47,332 nt of DNA from Paracraurococcus ruber (GTDB lineage: Bacteria; Pseudomonadota; Alphaproteobacteria; Acetobacterales; Acetobacteraceae). The number at the start of each line of letters is the position of its first letter. The stretch's first letter is position 1. Under the pieces are notes generated by a model. It searched no databases. It had not been told where the DNA came from and saw nothing but the letters and a program-made list of their open reading frames with translations. Where the stretch lies: assembly GCF_004353985.1 (NCBI RefSeq), contig NZ_SMOA01000020.1, positions 1-47,332 on the forward strand, written 5' to 3'. Below are positions 1 to 7,828 of this stretch, piece after piece. The position numbers and the translations under genes are program-made.

Positions 1-99
1 GCAGGACAGCATCCGGGCGGCCGGGGCGCCCGGCCCGGCCAGCGCCAGCGTCCCGCGTGCCCCCGTGCCCGCGCCGGCGCGGAGGCGGCGGTCAGCCAT
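1..99 (-). CDS. possible start of a further operon gene (runs off left edge)
   Basis: An ATG inside the last codons of the ThDP enzyme gene opens a leftward frame with no stop for 33 codons to the window edge. The two genes would overlap by 8 bp, which fits the tight operon packing here. No Shine-Dalgarno is obvious before this ATG, and the visible Ala/Gly/Arg-rich residues match no family I recognise. It could equally be non-coding 3' sequence. Confidence 0.25.
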   Translation of the reverse strand, partial: MADRRLRAGAGTGARGTLALAGPGAPAARMLSC

Positions 100-1807
100 C
101 GGCCCGCCAGCGCCGCTCCGCCGCGTCCCAGGCCGCCAGGGGCTGCAGGTCCGGCACCCAGGCGAGACCCGTCTTCGCGTCGGAGGACACCGCCTCCGGC
201 GTGACGACGGCGTCGATCAGCGCGGGCCGGTTCGCCATCGCGCGGGCGATGGCGGGGCCCAGCTGCTCCGCCGTTTCCACCCGCTCGGCATGCATGCCGA
301 AGGCGCGGGCCATGGCCGCATGGTCGGCGAATTGCAGCCGGGTGCCGACCACCTTGCCATGCGTCACCTGCTGGTCATGCACCTCGATCTGCCAGGCGCC
401 ATTGTTGGCGACGATGATCAGCGGCCGGGCGCCATGCCGTACGGCGATGTCGAGCTCGATGGCGTTGAAGCCGAAGGCGCCGTCGCCGGTCGCCACGACC
501 ACGGGCCGGTCGGGAAAGGCCAGGCTGGCGGCGATGCCATAGGGCACGCCGATGCCGATGCAGCCGAAGGGACCGGGGTCCAGCATCGACGGCGCCGACA
601 GCCCGACCCGCGCGAAGCTGAGGAAATCGCCGCCATCGGTGATGACGATCGCATCCTCCCCCAGGGCGTCCTGCAGCGCGGCCAGCACGCGGTTCGGATG
701 CAGGCGGCCGTCGCCGCCATTCGGCGCCGCGGCCATGGCATGCCGCAATTTCGCCGCGCGCTCCGCATGGCCGGCGCGCAGCCGCGCCGCCCAGTCGAGG
801 TCCAGCGCCGGGGACCGGTTGCCGGCCGCGTCGAGCAGGGCGCGAAGCGCCGGCGCGGCGGAAGCCAGGATTTCCGGCGTGCCGCGGCGGTTGTCGCGCA
901 ACTCCCCCGGCACGTCGCTGATGCGGATGAAGCGGGCATCGCCGAACACCGCCGGCGAGCCATAGGCCAGCTGGAAATCCAGCCGCCGGCCCACCGTCAG
1001 CACCACATCGGCATCGCCCATGACGGCGCCGCGCATGGCGGCGACCACCGAGGGGTGCGAGTCCGGCACCAGGCCGCGGCTCTCGCCGGTGTCGAGATAG
1101 GCGGCGCCAAGCCGATCGAGCAGCGCGGTCAGCTCCGCCCCTGCCCCGCGCGCCCCGCGGCCGGAGACGACCAGGACGCGCCGCGCGGACCACAGCGCCT
1201 CCACCGCCTCCTCGATCCGCGCCGGGTCGGGCAGCATGACCGGGCGCGGCTTGGGGCGCAGGTGCTCCTCCAGCTGCAGGGCGGCCGGCACGGGCGCCCG
1301 CAGCGTGTCGACCGGGAAGTCCAGATAGGCCGGGCCCGGCTCGCCGGCCTCGCCGAAGGCGCGGGCGATCGCCTCGTCCAGCTCCGCCAGCACCAGCGCG
1401 GCTTCCCGCACCGTGCGGGCATAGCGGGTGATGGGCCGCAGGAGCTGCGTGTGGTCCAGGTCCTGCAGCCCGCCGCGATTCTCCTGCGCGCGCGGCGCCG
1501 TGCCGGACAGCACCAGCACCGGCGCGCGGGAGACATGGGCATTGGCGATGCCGGTCATCGCATTCGTCACGCCCGGCCCGGCGGTGACCAGCGCGACGCC
1601 GAGCGTCCCGGTCAGCTCAGCATGCGCCTGCGCCATGTGCACCGCGGCGCGCTCGTCGCGGACATCGACGATGCGGATGCCCTCGGCATCCAGGCGCATC
1701 CAGATCGGCATGATATGGCCGCCGCAGAGCGCGAAGACGCGGTCGACGCCGCGGCGCCTGAGAAGGCGCGCGACCAGGGCGGCGCTGCTGTCGGACGTGA
1801 CCTGCAT
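92..1807 (-). CDS. thiamine diphosphate-dependent enzyme, acetolactate synthase-like
   Basis: This 571-residue protein has the three-domain layout of the acetolactate synthase/benzoylformate decarboxylase family: N-terminal pyrimidine-binding, central and C-terminal pyrophosphate-binding domains. The catalytic Glu that activates ThDP is seen as E52 in the DVRDERAAV segment. The ThDP/Mg motif is GDG at 441-443, ending in NN at 468-469. Family members make or break C-C bonds next to a 2-oxo acid or 2-hydroxyacyl-CoA; the exact reaction cannot be read here. An upstream frame exists, but the ATG at 1807 is chosen because AGGAGG lies just before it. It is the last clear gene of the leftward operon, after an acyl-CoA synthetase, so a 2-hydroxyacyl-CoA lyase-like role is possible. 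True acetolactate synthase is less likely, as no small subunit is present. Confidence 0.85.
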   Translation of the reverse strand: MQVTSDSSAALVARLLRRRGVDRVFALCGGHIMPIWMRLDAEGIRIVDVRDERAAVHMAQAHAELTGTLGVALVTAGPGVTNAMTGIANAHVSRAPVLVLSGTAPRAQENRGGLQDLDHTQLLRPITRYARTVREAALVLAELDEAIARAFGEAGEPGPAYLDFPVDTLRAPVPAALQLEEHLRPKPRPVMLPDPARIEEAVEALWSARRVLVVSGRGARGAGAELTALLDRLGAAYLDTGESRGLVPDSHPSVVAAMRGAVMGDADVVLTVGRRLDFQLAYGSPAVFGDARFIRISDVPGELRDNRRGTPEILASAAPALRALLDAAGNRSPALDLDWAARLRAGHAERAAKLRHAMAAAPNGGDGRLHPNRVLAALQDALGEDAIVITDGGDFLSFARVGLSAPSMLDPGPFGCIGIGVPYGIAASLAFPDRPVVVATGDGAFGFNAIELDIAVRHGARPLIIVANNGAWQIEVHDQQVTHGKVVGTRLQFADHAAMARAFGMHAERVETAEQLGPAIARAMANRPALIDAVVTPEAVSSDAKTGLAWVPDLQPLAAWDAAERRWRADG

Positions 1808-1852
1808 CGGGTTTCCTCCTGCGAAGGGGGGCGCGATCCCTCCCACCGCCCC

Positions 1853-3412
1853 TCAGCCCTGCTGCACCAGCCGCTCCCGCAACACGCGGTGCAGCACCTT
1901 CCCGGTGGCGTTGCGCGGGATGTCGTCCGGCGCCACCAGCGACATGCCGCGGGGACGCTTGTGCCCGGCCATGCGCCCGCGGCACCAGTCGAGCAGCGCA
2001 TCCTCCGTCAGCCCGGCGCCGTCCCGCGGGACCACGACGGCATGCACCCGCTCGCCCCAGCGGGCATCCGGCAGGCCGATCACCGCGACATCCCGCACCC
2101 CTGGATGCGTGGCCAGCACCGTCTCGACCTCGGTCGGGTAGACATTCTCGCCGCCGGTGATGATCATGTTCTTCTTGCGGTCGAGCAGCCGGATGTAGCC
2201 CCCCGCCTCGCGCACCGCGACATCGCCCACCGTCAGGTAGTCGCTGCGGAAGGCCTCCGCGGTCTTCCCCGGCAGGTTCCAGTAGCCGTCGAAGGCATAG
2301 GGCCCGCAGGAATACAGCTCCCCCGGCATGCCGTCCGGCACCTCCTCGCCCGCCTCGTCCAGCAGGCGGACGGGCGCGGAGCCCACCACCTCCCGCCCCA
2401 CGCTGCCGGCATGGTCGAACTGCTCCTCCGGATGCAGCATCGTCACCCAGCCGGCCTCGGTCGAGCCATAGAGCTCGAACAGGCCGGACCGGGGGAACAT
2501 CGCCATCACCGCGCGCTTGGTCTCGATGCGCGCGGGGGCGGAGGAGATCAGCAGCTTCTCCACCCGGTCCAGCGCGCCGGCCCGCGCGCGGGCCGCGGTG
2601 CTGTCCAGCATCATCTGGTAGTGCGTCGGCACCAGGGAGGTGAAGCTGGCGCCCGTCTCCGCCAGCGTCCGCAGGCAGAGTTCCGGGTCGAAGCTGGCGC
2701 GCGAGAGGATGTTCACCGGCGCACCGGCATAGAGGAAGGCCGAGAAGAAATTCAGCGAATTGGCATGGCACATCGGCATGACCAGCAGCGCGCCATCCCG
2801 CCGGCGCAGGCCGAATTCCACTTCCGTCATCAGCGCCAGCATCGCCATGCCGCGATGCCCGCGGATCGCGCCCTTCGGGTTGCCGGTGGTGCCGGAGGTG
2901 TACATCAGGCACCAGGGATCGCCGGGCGCGACCGGCACGGCCGGCTCGGTCTCCGCCGCGGCGGCGAGCAGATCCTCGTAGCCGCGCCAGCCCGCCGGCA
3001 CGCGCGCGCCGCCCAGCAGCACCAGCCGGTCGCGCGGCACCGGCAGGTCGGCGCCGATCGCCTCCACCGCGCCCAGCAGCACGTCCTCCGCGATCAGCGC
3101 CGCCGCGCCGCTGTCCTCCAGGATGTAGCGGATCTCCGGCCCCACCAGGCGGAAATTCACCGGCACCGCGACCAGCCCGGCCTTGGCGGCGGCGGCATAG
3201 ATCTCCACCCATTCGATCCGGTTGTGGGCGAGCACCGCCACGCGGTCGCCGCGCGCCAGGCCCAGCCCCGTCAGCGCATTCGCCAGCCGGCAGGCGCGCG
3301 CATTCCACAGCGCGAAGCTCATCGCGCGGTCGAGGTCGCGGGCGCCGATGCGCTCCGGCTGCAGGCGGGCCTGGGCGCGCAGCGCCTCGCCCAGCGTGAG
3401 GATCGGAGACAT
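1853..3412 (-). CDS. AMP-dependent acyl-CoA synthetase (ANL superfamily)
   Basis: The 519-residue protein carries all ANL landmarks. The phosphate-binding loop YTSGTTGNPKG is at 171-181 and ELYGSTEAGW follows. The hinge and A8 region reads DRKKNMIITGGENVYPTEVE, and the C-terminal catalytic lysine sits in NATGKVL. The family activates a carboxylic acid as acyl-AMP and transfers it to CoA in the cytosol. The A8 wording is typical of medium/long-chain or aryl-CoA ligases, but substrate specificity cannot be assigned. The ATG at 3412 is preferred to one ten codons upstream because the upstream one would run into the preceding gene, whose stop lies 10 bp away. Its position between a SnoaL-fold protein and a ThDP enzyme implies that the operon's substrate is an organic acid activated to a thioester. 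Confidence 0.9.
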   Translation of the reverse strand: MSPILTLGEALRAQARLQPERIGARDLDRAMSFALWNARACRLANALTGLGLARGDRVAVLAHNRIEWVEIYAAAAKAGLVAVPVNFRLVGPEIRYILEDSGAAALIAEDVLLGAVEAIGADLPVPRDRLVLLGGARVPAGWRGYEDLLAAAAETEPAVPVAPGDPWCLMYTSGTTGNPKGAIRGHRGMAMLALMTEVEFGLRRRDGALLVMPMCHANSLNFFSAFLYAGAPVNILSRASFDPELCLRTLAETGASFTSLVPTHYQMMLDSTAARARAGALDRVEKLLISSAPARIETKRAVMAMFPRSGLFELYGSTEAGWVTMLHPEEQFDHAGSVGREVVGSAPVRLLDEAGEEVPDGMPGELYSCGPYAFDGYWNLPGKTAEAFRSDYLTVGDVAVREAGGYIRLLDRKKNMIITGGENVYPTEVETVLATHPGVRDVAVIGLPDARWGERVHAVVVPRDGAGLTEDALLDWCRGRMAGHKRPRGMSLVAPDDIPRNATGKVLHRVLRERLVQQG

Positions 3413-3422
3413 GCGGCAGCGG

Positions 3423-3839
3423 TCAGATGGCGGTGACGCCAAGCTGCTTCAGCATGCCGAGATTGTCGAGCAGCGCCCAATGCTCGGCCAGCCTGCCGTC
3501 GCGGATATGGAACAGGTCGAGCACCGCCACCTTCACGGTCCGGCCGGTGGCCGGGATGCCCAGCAGGTCGCCGCCATGGGTGCCGTGGATGGTCAGGCGG
3601 ACCAGCACCTTCTCGCCCTCCGTGATCACGTCCTCGATGTCGAGGCGCATGTCGGGTATCGCCGGCAGCAGCGCATCGGCCAGCTGTTCCACCCCGGCCG
3701 GCCCCACCACCTCGAAGGGCAGGCCGGGATCATGCCGCCGGAAGCCCGGCTCGATATGGTCCCTGAACCAGGCGGTGTCCTTCGCCAGGAAGGCCTTGAA
3801 GTAGTCCCGCGCCAGCTGCTTGTTCCGTTCCAGCGACAT
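3423..3839 (-). CDS. SnoaL-like polyketide cyclase/ester-hydrolase-fold protein
   Basis: A 138-residue cytosolic protein of the NTF2-like SnoaL family. The N-terminal helix has the pattern NKQLARDYFKAFLAKD. The middle HDPGLPF and the C-terminal strand pair VAVLDLFHIRDGRLAEHW are the usual signature of the alpha+beta barrel. Family members are small hydrolases, isomerases or cyclases, or binding proteins with no known catalysis. The start at 3839 follows GGGAGG. It is packed between a GST gene (20 bp away) and the acyl-CoA synthetase (10 bp away), so it belongs to the operon and probably handles the same metabolite, but its reaction is not deducible. Confidence 0.85.
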   Translation of the reverse strand: MSLERNKQLARDYFKAFLAKDTAWFRDHIEPGFRRHDPGLPFEVVGPAGVEQLADALLPAIPDMRLDIEDVITEGEKVLVRLTIHGTHGGDLLGIPATGRTVKVAVLDLFHIRDGRLAEHWALLDNLGMLKQLGVTAI

Positions 3840-3859
3840 TCCTGCGTCCTCCCTTGCCC

Positions 3860-4777
3860 TCACGCCGCCTGCACCGCGAAGCCGGCGCGCGGGACATGGA
3901 TGTGCACCGCGCCGACACGCGCGTTCTCGTGCCGGATCACCGCCTCCTCCGCATCGGCGCCGACCAGGGTGCCATGGATCGGGTCGCGCCCACGCTCCTC
4001 GGCCCGCACCACCACCGCCTGGCCGGCACGCAACCCGCTGGGGTCGCCGTCGGGCGATGCCGGCGGCTCGGGCTCGGCGGCCCGGGCGATGTCCAGCGCC
4101 TCGGCGGCCGGCATGTCCCGGCGCCTGCCATGGCCGAGCGCGGCGACGCGCGCCATCCAGCCATCGAGCGGCGCCAGCGGCAGCGCGGCCTCCACCTCCG
4201 CCCCGCCATGCTGCCGGGCGAACCACAGCGTATGATAGGCCGCGAGATCGGCGGCGGAGGGCGCATCGCCCAGCAGGAAGGCACGCCCATCGCCGAGCAT
4301 GCCGGCCAGCCACGCCAGATGCGCATGCATGCGCTGCAGGTTCAGGGCGCGGTCCTGCAGCGAGGCTTCCCTGCTGAAGTCATGCGCCATGAAGGTTTTG
4401 CGTTCCTCGATGAAGGCCGGCGGCAACTGGTCGCCGATGACGCAGGTGGCGAGCGAGGCGGCGGGGACGAAGCTCGCCCGCTCCCACCACCAGCCCAGGA
4501 CCTCCGCGAGGGCGCGCTGGCCACCGGGATAGAGGCTGGGCAGGGGCGCCCGCCGTTCGATGGCGCGCAGGATCAGCATGGTGTCGCAGTAGATGTCGGC
4601 CCCGATCTGCAGCACCGGCGCCATGCGGTAGCCGTTGGTCAGCGGCATCAGGTCCGGCTTCGGCGGCCAGACCGGCACCTCCACCGCGTGCCAGTCCAGG
4701 CCCTTGAGGCCGAAGGCCAGCCGGACCTTTTCGCAGAAGGGCGAGAGGTCGTACTGGTGCAGGATGAATTGCGTCAT
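3860..4777 (-). CDS. glutathione S-transferase family protein with C-terminal extension
   Basis: A 305-residue GST-fold protein. Residues 1-80 form the thioredoxin-like domain with the SPFCEKVR active-site motif, so a Cys lies at the position used by omega/beta-type GSTs. An all-helical domain follows to about residue 220. The last 70 residues are an added beta-rich tail (GLRAGQAVVV...VHIHVPRAG) that classical GSTs of about 210 residues lack; I recall the same extension in other proteobacterial GST-like proteins. It lies 12 bp after the second GST gene, so two different GSTs are co-transcribed. Possible roles are glutathione conjugation, dehalogenation, or cis-trans isomerisation of a ring-cleavage product. 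Confidence 0.85.
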   Translation of the reverse strand: MTQFILHQYDLSPFCEKVRLAFGLKGLDWHAVEVPVWPPKPDLMPLTNGYRMAPVLQIGADIYCDTMLILRAIERRAPLPSLYPGGQRALAEVLGWWWERASFVPAASLATCVIGDQLPPAFIEERKTFMAHDFSREASLQDRALNLQRMHAHLAWLAGMLGDGRAFLLGDAPSAADLAAYHTLWFARQHGGAEVEAALPLAPLDGWMARVAALGHGRRRDMPAAEALDIARAAEPEPPASPDGDPSGLRAGQAVVVRAEERGRDPIHGTLVGADAEEAVIRHENARVGAVHIHVPRAGFAVQAA

Positions 4778-4789
4778 GGCGGCGCCTCC

Positions 4790-5386
4790 CTACAGATAGG
4801 GTCGGGTTGCGGCATAGGCCGGCCGGTCGCCGACCTTCGCCCGCAGCGCGTCGAGCGCCGGCAGGGGCTCCACCCAGTGCGCATCGGGGAAGCGCAGCCG
4901 CAGGTAGTCCAGCGCCACGACGGTCGTCAGCACCGCGATGTCCGGCACGCCGCCCGCATGGCCGGGCGGGTCGGCGTCCAACGCCCGAAGCCCGGTGACG
5001 ATGGACCGGCGGCGGCGCAGGCCGACACGGGTCTCGCCCCAATGCGGATCCATCTGGAGCACGCCGATCATGATGGCGACCATCGCATCGATCACGCCCA
5101 TGGCGCGACCGGCCTGCGAGACGATGCGGTCGAGCGGGCCGTCGAGCAGCGAGGGCTCCGGCACCTTGCGCTCCAGCCACAGCAGGATCAGCAGGCTTTC
5201 GGTGATCGGCAACCCCGCATCCGTGATGATGGTCGGCACGCGCGATGCCGGGTTGAGCCCCAGCATCTCGGCGTCATCTGCCCAGGGGTTCAGCATGCGC
5301 GTGCCGGACAGGTCGAACCCCTTCTCCGCCAGCGCGATCCGCGCGATGCGGGCATAGGGCGAGGTGGTGTTCGAGAGGATGCGCAT
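4790..5386 (-). CDS. glutathione S-transferase family protein
   Basis: The 198-residue protein has the canonical two-domain GST layout. The N-terminal thioredoxin-like domain starts MRILSNTTSPYARIARIAL, with SPYAR at the active site, so Ser or Tyr rather than Cys is the likely catalytic residue. The glutathione-binding VPTIITD and cis-Pro loop and the ITES segment follow, then a helical C-terminal domain. Its ATG overlaps the dehydrogenase stop by one base (TGATG), indicating translational coupling. Together with the Cys-type GST next door, it gives the operon two mechanistically different GST folds. Confidence 0.87.
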   Translation of the reverse strand: MRILSNTTSPYARIARIALAEKGFDLSGTRMLNPWADDAEMLGLNPASRVPTIITDAGLPITESLLILLWLERKVPEPSLLDGPLDRIVSQAGRAMGVIDAMVAIMIGVLQMDPHWGETRVGLRRRRSIVTGLRALDADPPGHAGGVPDIAVLTTVVALDYLRLRFPDAHWVEPLPALDALRAKVGDRPAYAATRPYL

Positions 5387-6588
5387 CAGAGGCAGGCCTC
5401 GAACATCCGCTCCGCCTGCCGCACCGTCATCTTCCGGGCCGAGGGGCAGGCGATGACGGTGTCGTCGCGGACCGAGGCGATGTCGAAGCCCTCCGCCTCG
5501 ATCCCGGCATAGAGGCCGGGGACGGCGCGTTCCGCCATCTCCCGCACCCGCTGGCGTGGCAGTTGTTCGGGCGTGAAGCGATCGGGGAAGCCGATATCGG
5601 CATAGAGCCCGCGGATGCTGTCGGCACAGGCGGCGATGGTCTCGGCGCGGGTCAGGCCGGCGGTCTCCACCTCCAGCGCCTCGGCCAATGGCTTCGCCTT
5701 GCCTGGCAGGACCGCCAGGTTGAAGGCCGTGACCTGCGGAAGCAGCACGCCGACGCCATAGGGATGCGGCAGGTCGAGATGCCCTTCCATCGGCAGCGAC
5801 AGGGCATGCCCATGCCCCAGTCGCGCATTGCCGCAGGCGATGTTCGCCATGCAGGAGGCGACGAGGTTGTCCGCCCGCGCCGCGACGTCATCCGAGTTGA
5901 TGGAGGCGCGCAGCGAGCCGAATTGCAGCCGTACCGCCGCCAGCGCGATGGCATCCGTGAGGGGGGAGGCGATGCCGCTGAGATAGGCCTCCACCCCATG
6001 CGTCAGCGCATCCACCGCCGGCAGCGCCGCGACGCGCATCGGCAGCGAGGCCAGGGTGACGGGGTCGAGGATGGCGGCGTCCGGAAAGCTCAGCGGTCCG
6101 CCGCCGAGCAGCTTCAGGTGCCGCTCCTCGTCCTTCACGATGGTCCACTGCGAGACCTCGGAGCCCGACCCGGCGGTGGTCGGCACCATGATCATCGGCA
6201 GCGCCTTGCGGTCGAAGCGGCCGACCCCCGTGCAGTCGCGCATCGGCTTCTGGTTGGTTGCGACGATGGCGATGCCCTTGCCGGTGCACATGACCGACCC
6301 GCCGCCGATGCAGACCACGCCGTCGATCCCGTCCCGCCGCACGCGCGCGCCCTGGTCGTCGATATGCGAGCAGCGGGCGTCGATGCCGCATTCGTCGAAG
6401 CGCGCCACCCCGATCCCGGCCTCCCGAAGCCCCGCCAGCGCGTCGGCGTGGAAGCCCTGGCGGGAGATGACCGGGTCGGACACGACCAGCACGCGGGTCA
6501 TCTTGAGGTCGCGGGCCAGGGCGCCGATGCGCGCCAGCGATCCCTGGCCCGCCACGATGCGGGTCGGCATGTAGAAATTGGTGATCAT
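5386..6588 (-). CDS. iron-containing alcohol dehydrogenase family protein
   Basis: The protein has 400 residues and two domains, as in group III Fe-dependent dehydrogenases. All four metal ligands are present with correct spacing: D193 and H197 in DALTHGVEAY, then H261 and H275, 14 apart. The nucleotide loop GGGSVMCTGK (95-104) departs from the usual GGGSxxDxAK: Cys stands at the Asp position. Maleylacetate reductases also lack that Asp, so reduction of a ring-cleavage product is one option, oxidation of a primary alcohol another. The start at 6588 is set by GGGAG seven bases upstream; the longer open frame into the LysR gene is not coding. This is the first gene of the leftward operon, probably controlled by the adjacent LysR protein. 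Confidence 0.88.
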   Translation of the reverse strand: MITNFYMPTRIVAGQGSLARIGALARDLKMTRVLVVSDPVISRQGFHADALAGLREAGIGVARFDECGIDARCSHIDDQGARVRRDGIDGVVCIGGGSVMCTGKGIAIVATNQKPMRDCTGVGRFDRKALPMIMVPTTAGSGSEVSQWTIVKDEERHLKLLGGGPLSFPDAAILDPVTLASLPMRVAALPAVDALTHGVEAYLSGIASPLTDAIALAAVRLQFGSLRASINSDDVAARADNLVASCMANIACGNARLGHGHALSLPMEGHLDLPHPYGVGVLLPQVTAFNLAVLPGKAKPLAEALEVETAGLTRAETIAACADSIRGLYADIGFPDRFTPEQLPRQRVREMAERAVPGLYAGIEAEGFDIASVRDDTVIACPSARKMTVRQAERMFEACL

Positions 6589-6662
6589 GGGACGCTCCCT
6601 CCGCCCGACTGCGCGGCGTTGCCGCAGCAGTAGCCGATGCGGCGGGGCGCGGGCCAAGACCG

Positions 6663-6682
6663 ATTTGCGCTGGCCCGCATAA
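6663..6682. promoter_or_regulatory. candidate LysR-type operator (TGCG-N6-CGCA)
   Basis: In the 101-bp gap ahead of the dehydrogenase operon there is an interrupted dyad, TGCG-N6-CGCA, flanked by A/T-rich bases. It lies 75-95 bp before the operon start, where LysR proteins usually bind. Spacing differs by one base from the classical T-N11-A box, so this is a weak call. Confidence 0.25.
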
Positions 6683-6689
6683 GCCGGCG

Positions 6690-7679
6690 CTATGGCGGAT
6701 CCAGCAGCCTTGCGGAGGTCCAGGCGCCCGAGGCGACCAGGCCGCGCATCACCGAAACGCAGAGCCGTTCCACCGCCTGCGCCGCGCGCGACAGCGGCCG
6801 GTCCGTCGGCCGCGCCAAGTGGACGGTGCTGAGCAGCGGCGGGTCCAGCCGCCAGGCCCGCAGCCGGCCTTCCGCCACCTCCGCCTGACCCGCATGCGCC
6901 GGCAGCAGGGAGAAGCCGAGCCCGCGCTCGACCAGCAGCTTCAGGCCAGGATAGGCATCCAGCTCGAAGCCCGGCACCAGGGCGACGCCCTGCTCCGCCG
7001 CGGTCTGGTCGATCAGCAGCCGCAGGCCCTGGCCGCCGCTGGGCAGCACCATGGGCAGCCCGGCGCAGCTCGAGAAGGGCAAGGGGCCAGCCGGCAGCGC
7101 GGCATCGGGATGACCGAAGAGCAGCAGTTCCTCGGTCAGCAGCGGCAGGCTGGACAGGCCCCGGTCCTCCACCGGGCGGAAGGTCATCGCCAGGTCCATG
7201 CGCCCCTGGCGCAGCCAGTCCAGCACATAGCCGCTCATCGCCTCCGCCACGCAGAGCGTGACCTTCGGCGCCTGGTCTCGCACCGCGAGGATGAGCGGCA
7301 CGGCGAGGATCTGCCCGACGCTGCTGGGCAGCCCCAGCCGCACCTCGCCCGCCGGTTCCGCCGCATTGCCGCGCACCTCCTGCTGCGCCGCCTCGACCTG
7401 GTCGAGGATGGCGCGGGCGTTGCGGAAGAGGATCAGCCCCGCCTCGGTGGGCTGCACGCCGGTGGGGGTGCGGAACAGCAGCGGGGTGCCAAGATCCGCT
7501 TCCATGTTCCGGACATGCATGGACAGCGCCGGCTGCGCCACGTTCAGCTGCATGGCGGCGCGGGAGATCGAGCCGCTCTGCACGATGGACACGAAATACC
7601 GCAGCTGCCTGAGGTCCAAGGCCGCCCTCCCCGAGACGGTTCGCCCGGGGGCCGCTGCCGGCGGCGCCCCCTGGCTCAT
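6690..7679 (-). CDS. LysR-family transcriptional regulator
   Basis: The 329-residue protein has the LysR N-terminal winged helix-turn-helix: LRQLRYFVSIVQSGSISRAAMQLNVAQPALSMHVRNMEADLG, broken by no gap, begins about residue 23. A two-lobed periplasmic-binding-like effector domain occupies about 110-320. The ATG at 7679 leaves a 20-residue Ala/Pro-rich lead before the HTH; no better start is visible. The gene sits between the leftward dehydrogenase operon, in the same direction, and the rightward ABC receptor gene, which diverges from it across 149 bp. It is well placed to control both, probably in response to an aromatic or organic-acid intermediate. Confidence 0.92.
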   Translation of the reverse strand: MSQGAPPAAAPGRTVSGRAALDLRQLRYFVSIVQSGSISRAAMQLNVAQPALSMHVRNMEADLGTPLLFRTPTGVQPTEAGLILFRNARAILDQVEAAQQEVRGNAAEPAGEVRLGLPSSVGQILAVPLILAVRDQAPKVTLCVAEAMSGYVLDWLRQGRMDLAMTFRPVEDRGLSSLPLLTEELLLFGHPDAALPAGPLPFSSCAGLPMVLPSGGQGLRLLIDQTAAEQGVALVPGFELDAYPGLKLLVERGLGFSLLPAHAGQAEVAEGRLRAWRLDPPLLSTVHLARPTDRPLSRAAQAVERLCVSVMRGLVASGAWTSARLLDPP

Positions 7680-7828
7680 AGTGGCCGGATATGGGACCGC
7701 CAGCAAAAATGTATTGGCCGCGCAAGCGCCGGCCGCGCGAAGGATCCGGCCGGCACCGGGCCCGCTTCCCGGAACCACCAAGGCGTCCGGCACGGACCGG
7801 GGGCCGCAAGAGGGAACGGAGACCCACC

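Noticed and set aside
65-3436. Very long rightward open frame (over 1100 codons) opposite the ThDP enzyme and acyl-CoA synthetase genes
   Set aside because: It is the antisense of two well-conserved genes and reads as Arg/His/Gln/Gly-rich sequence without domains. High G+C leaves few stops in such frames.
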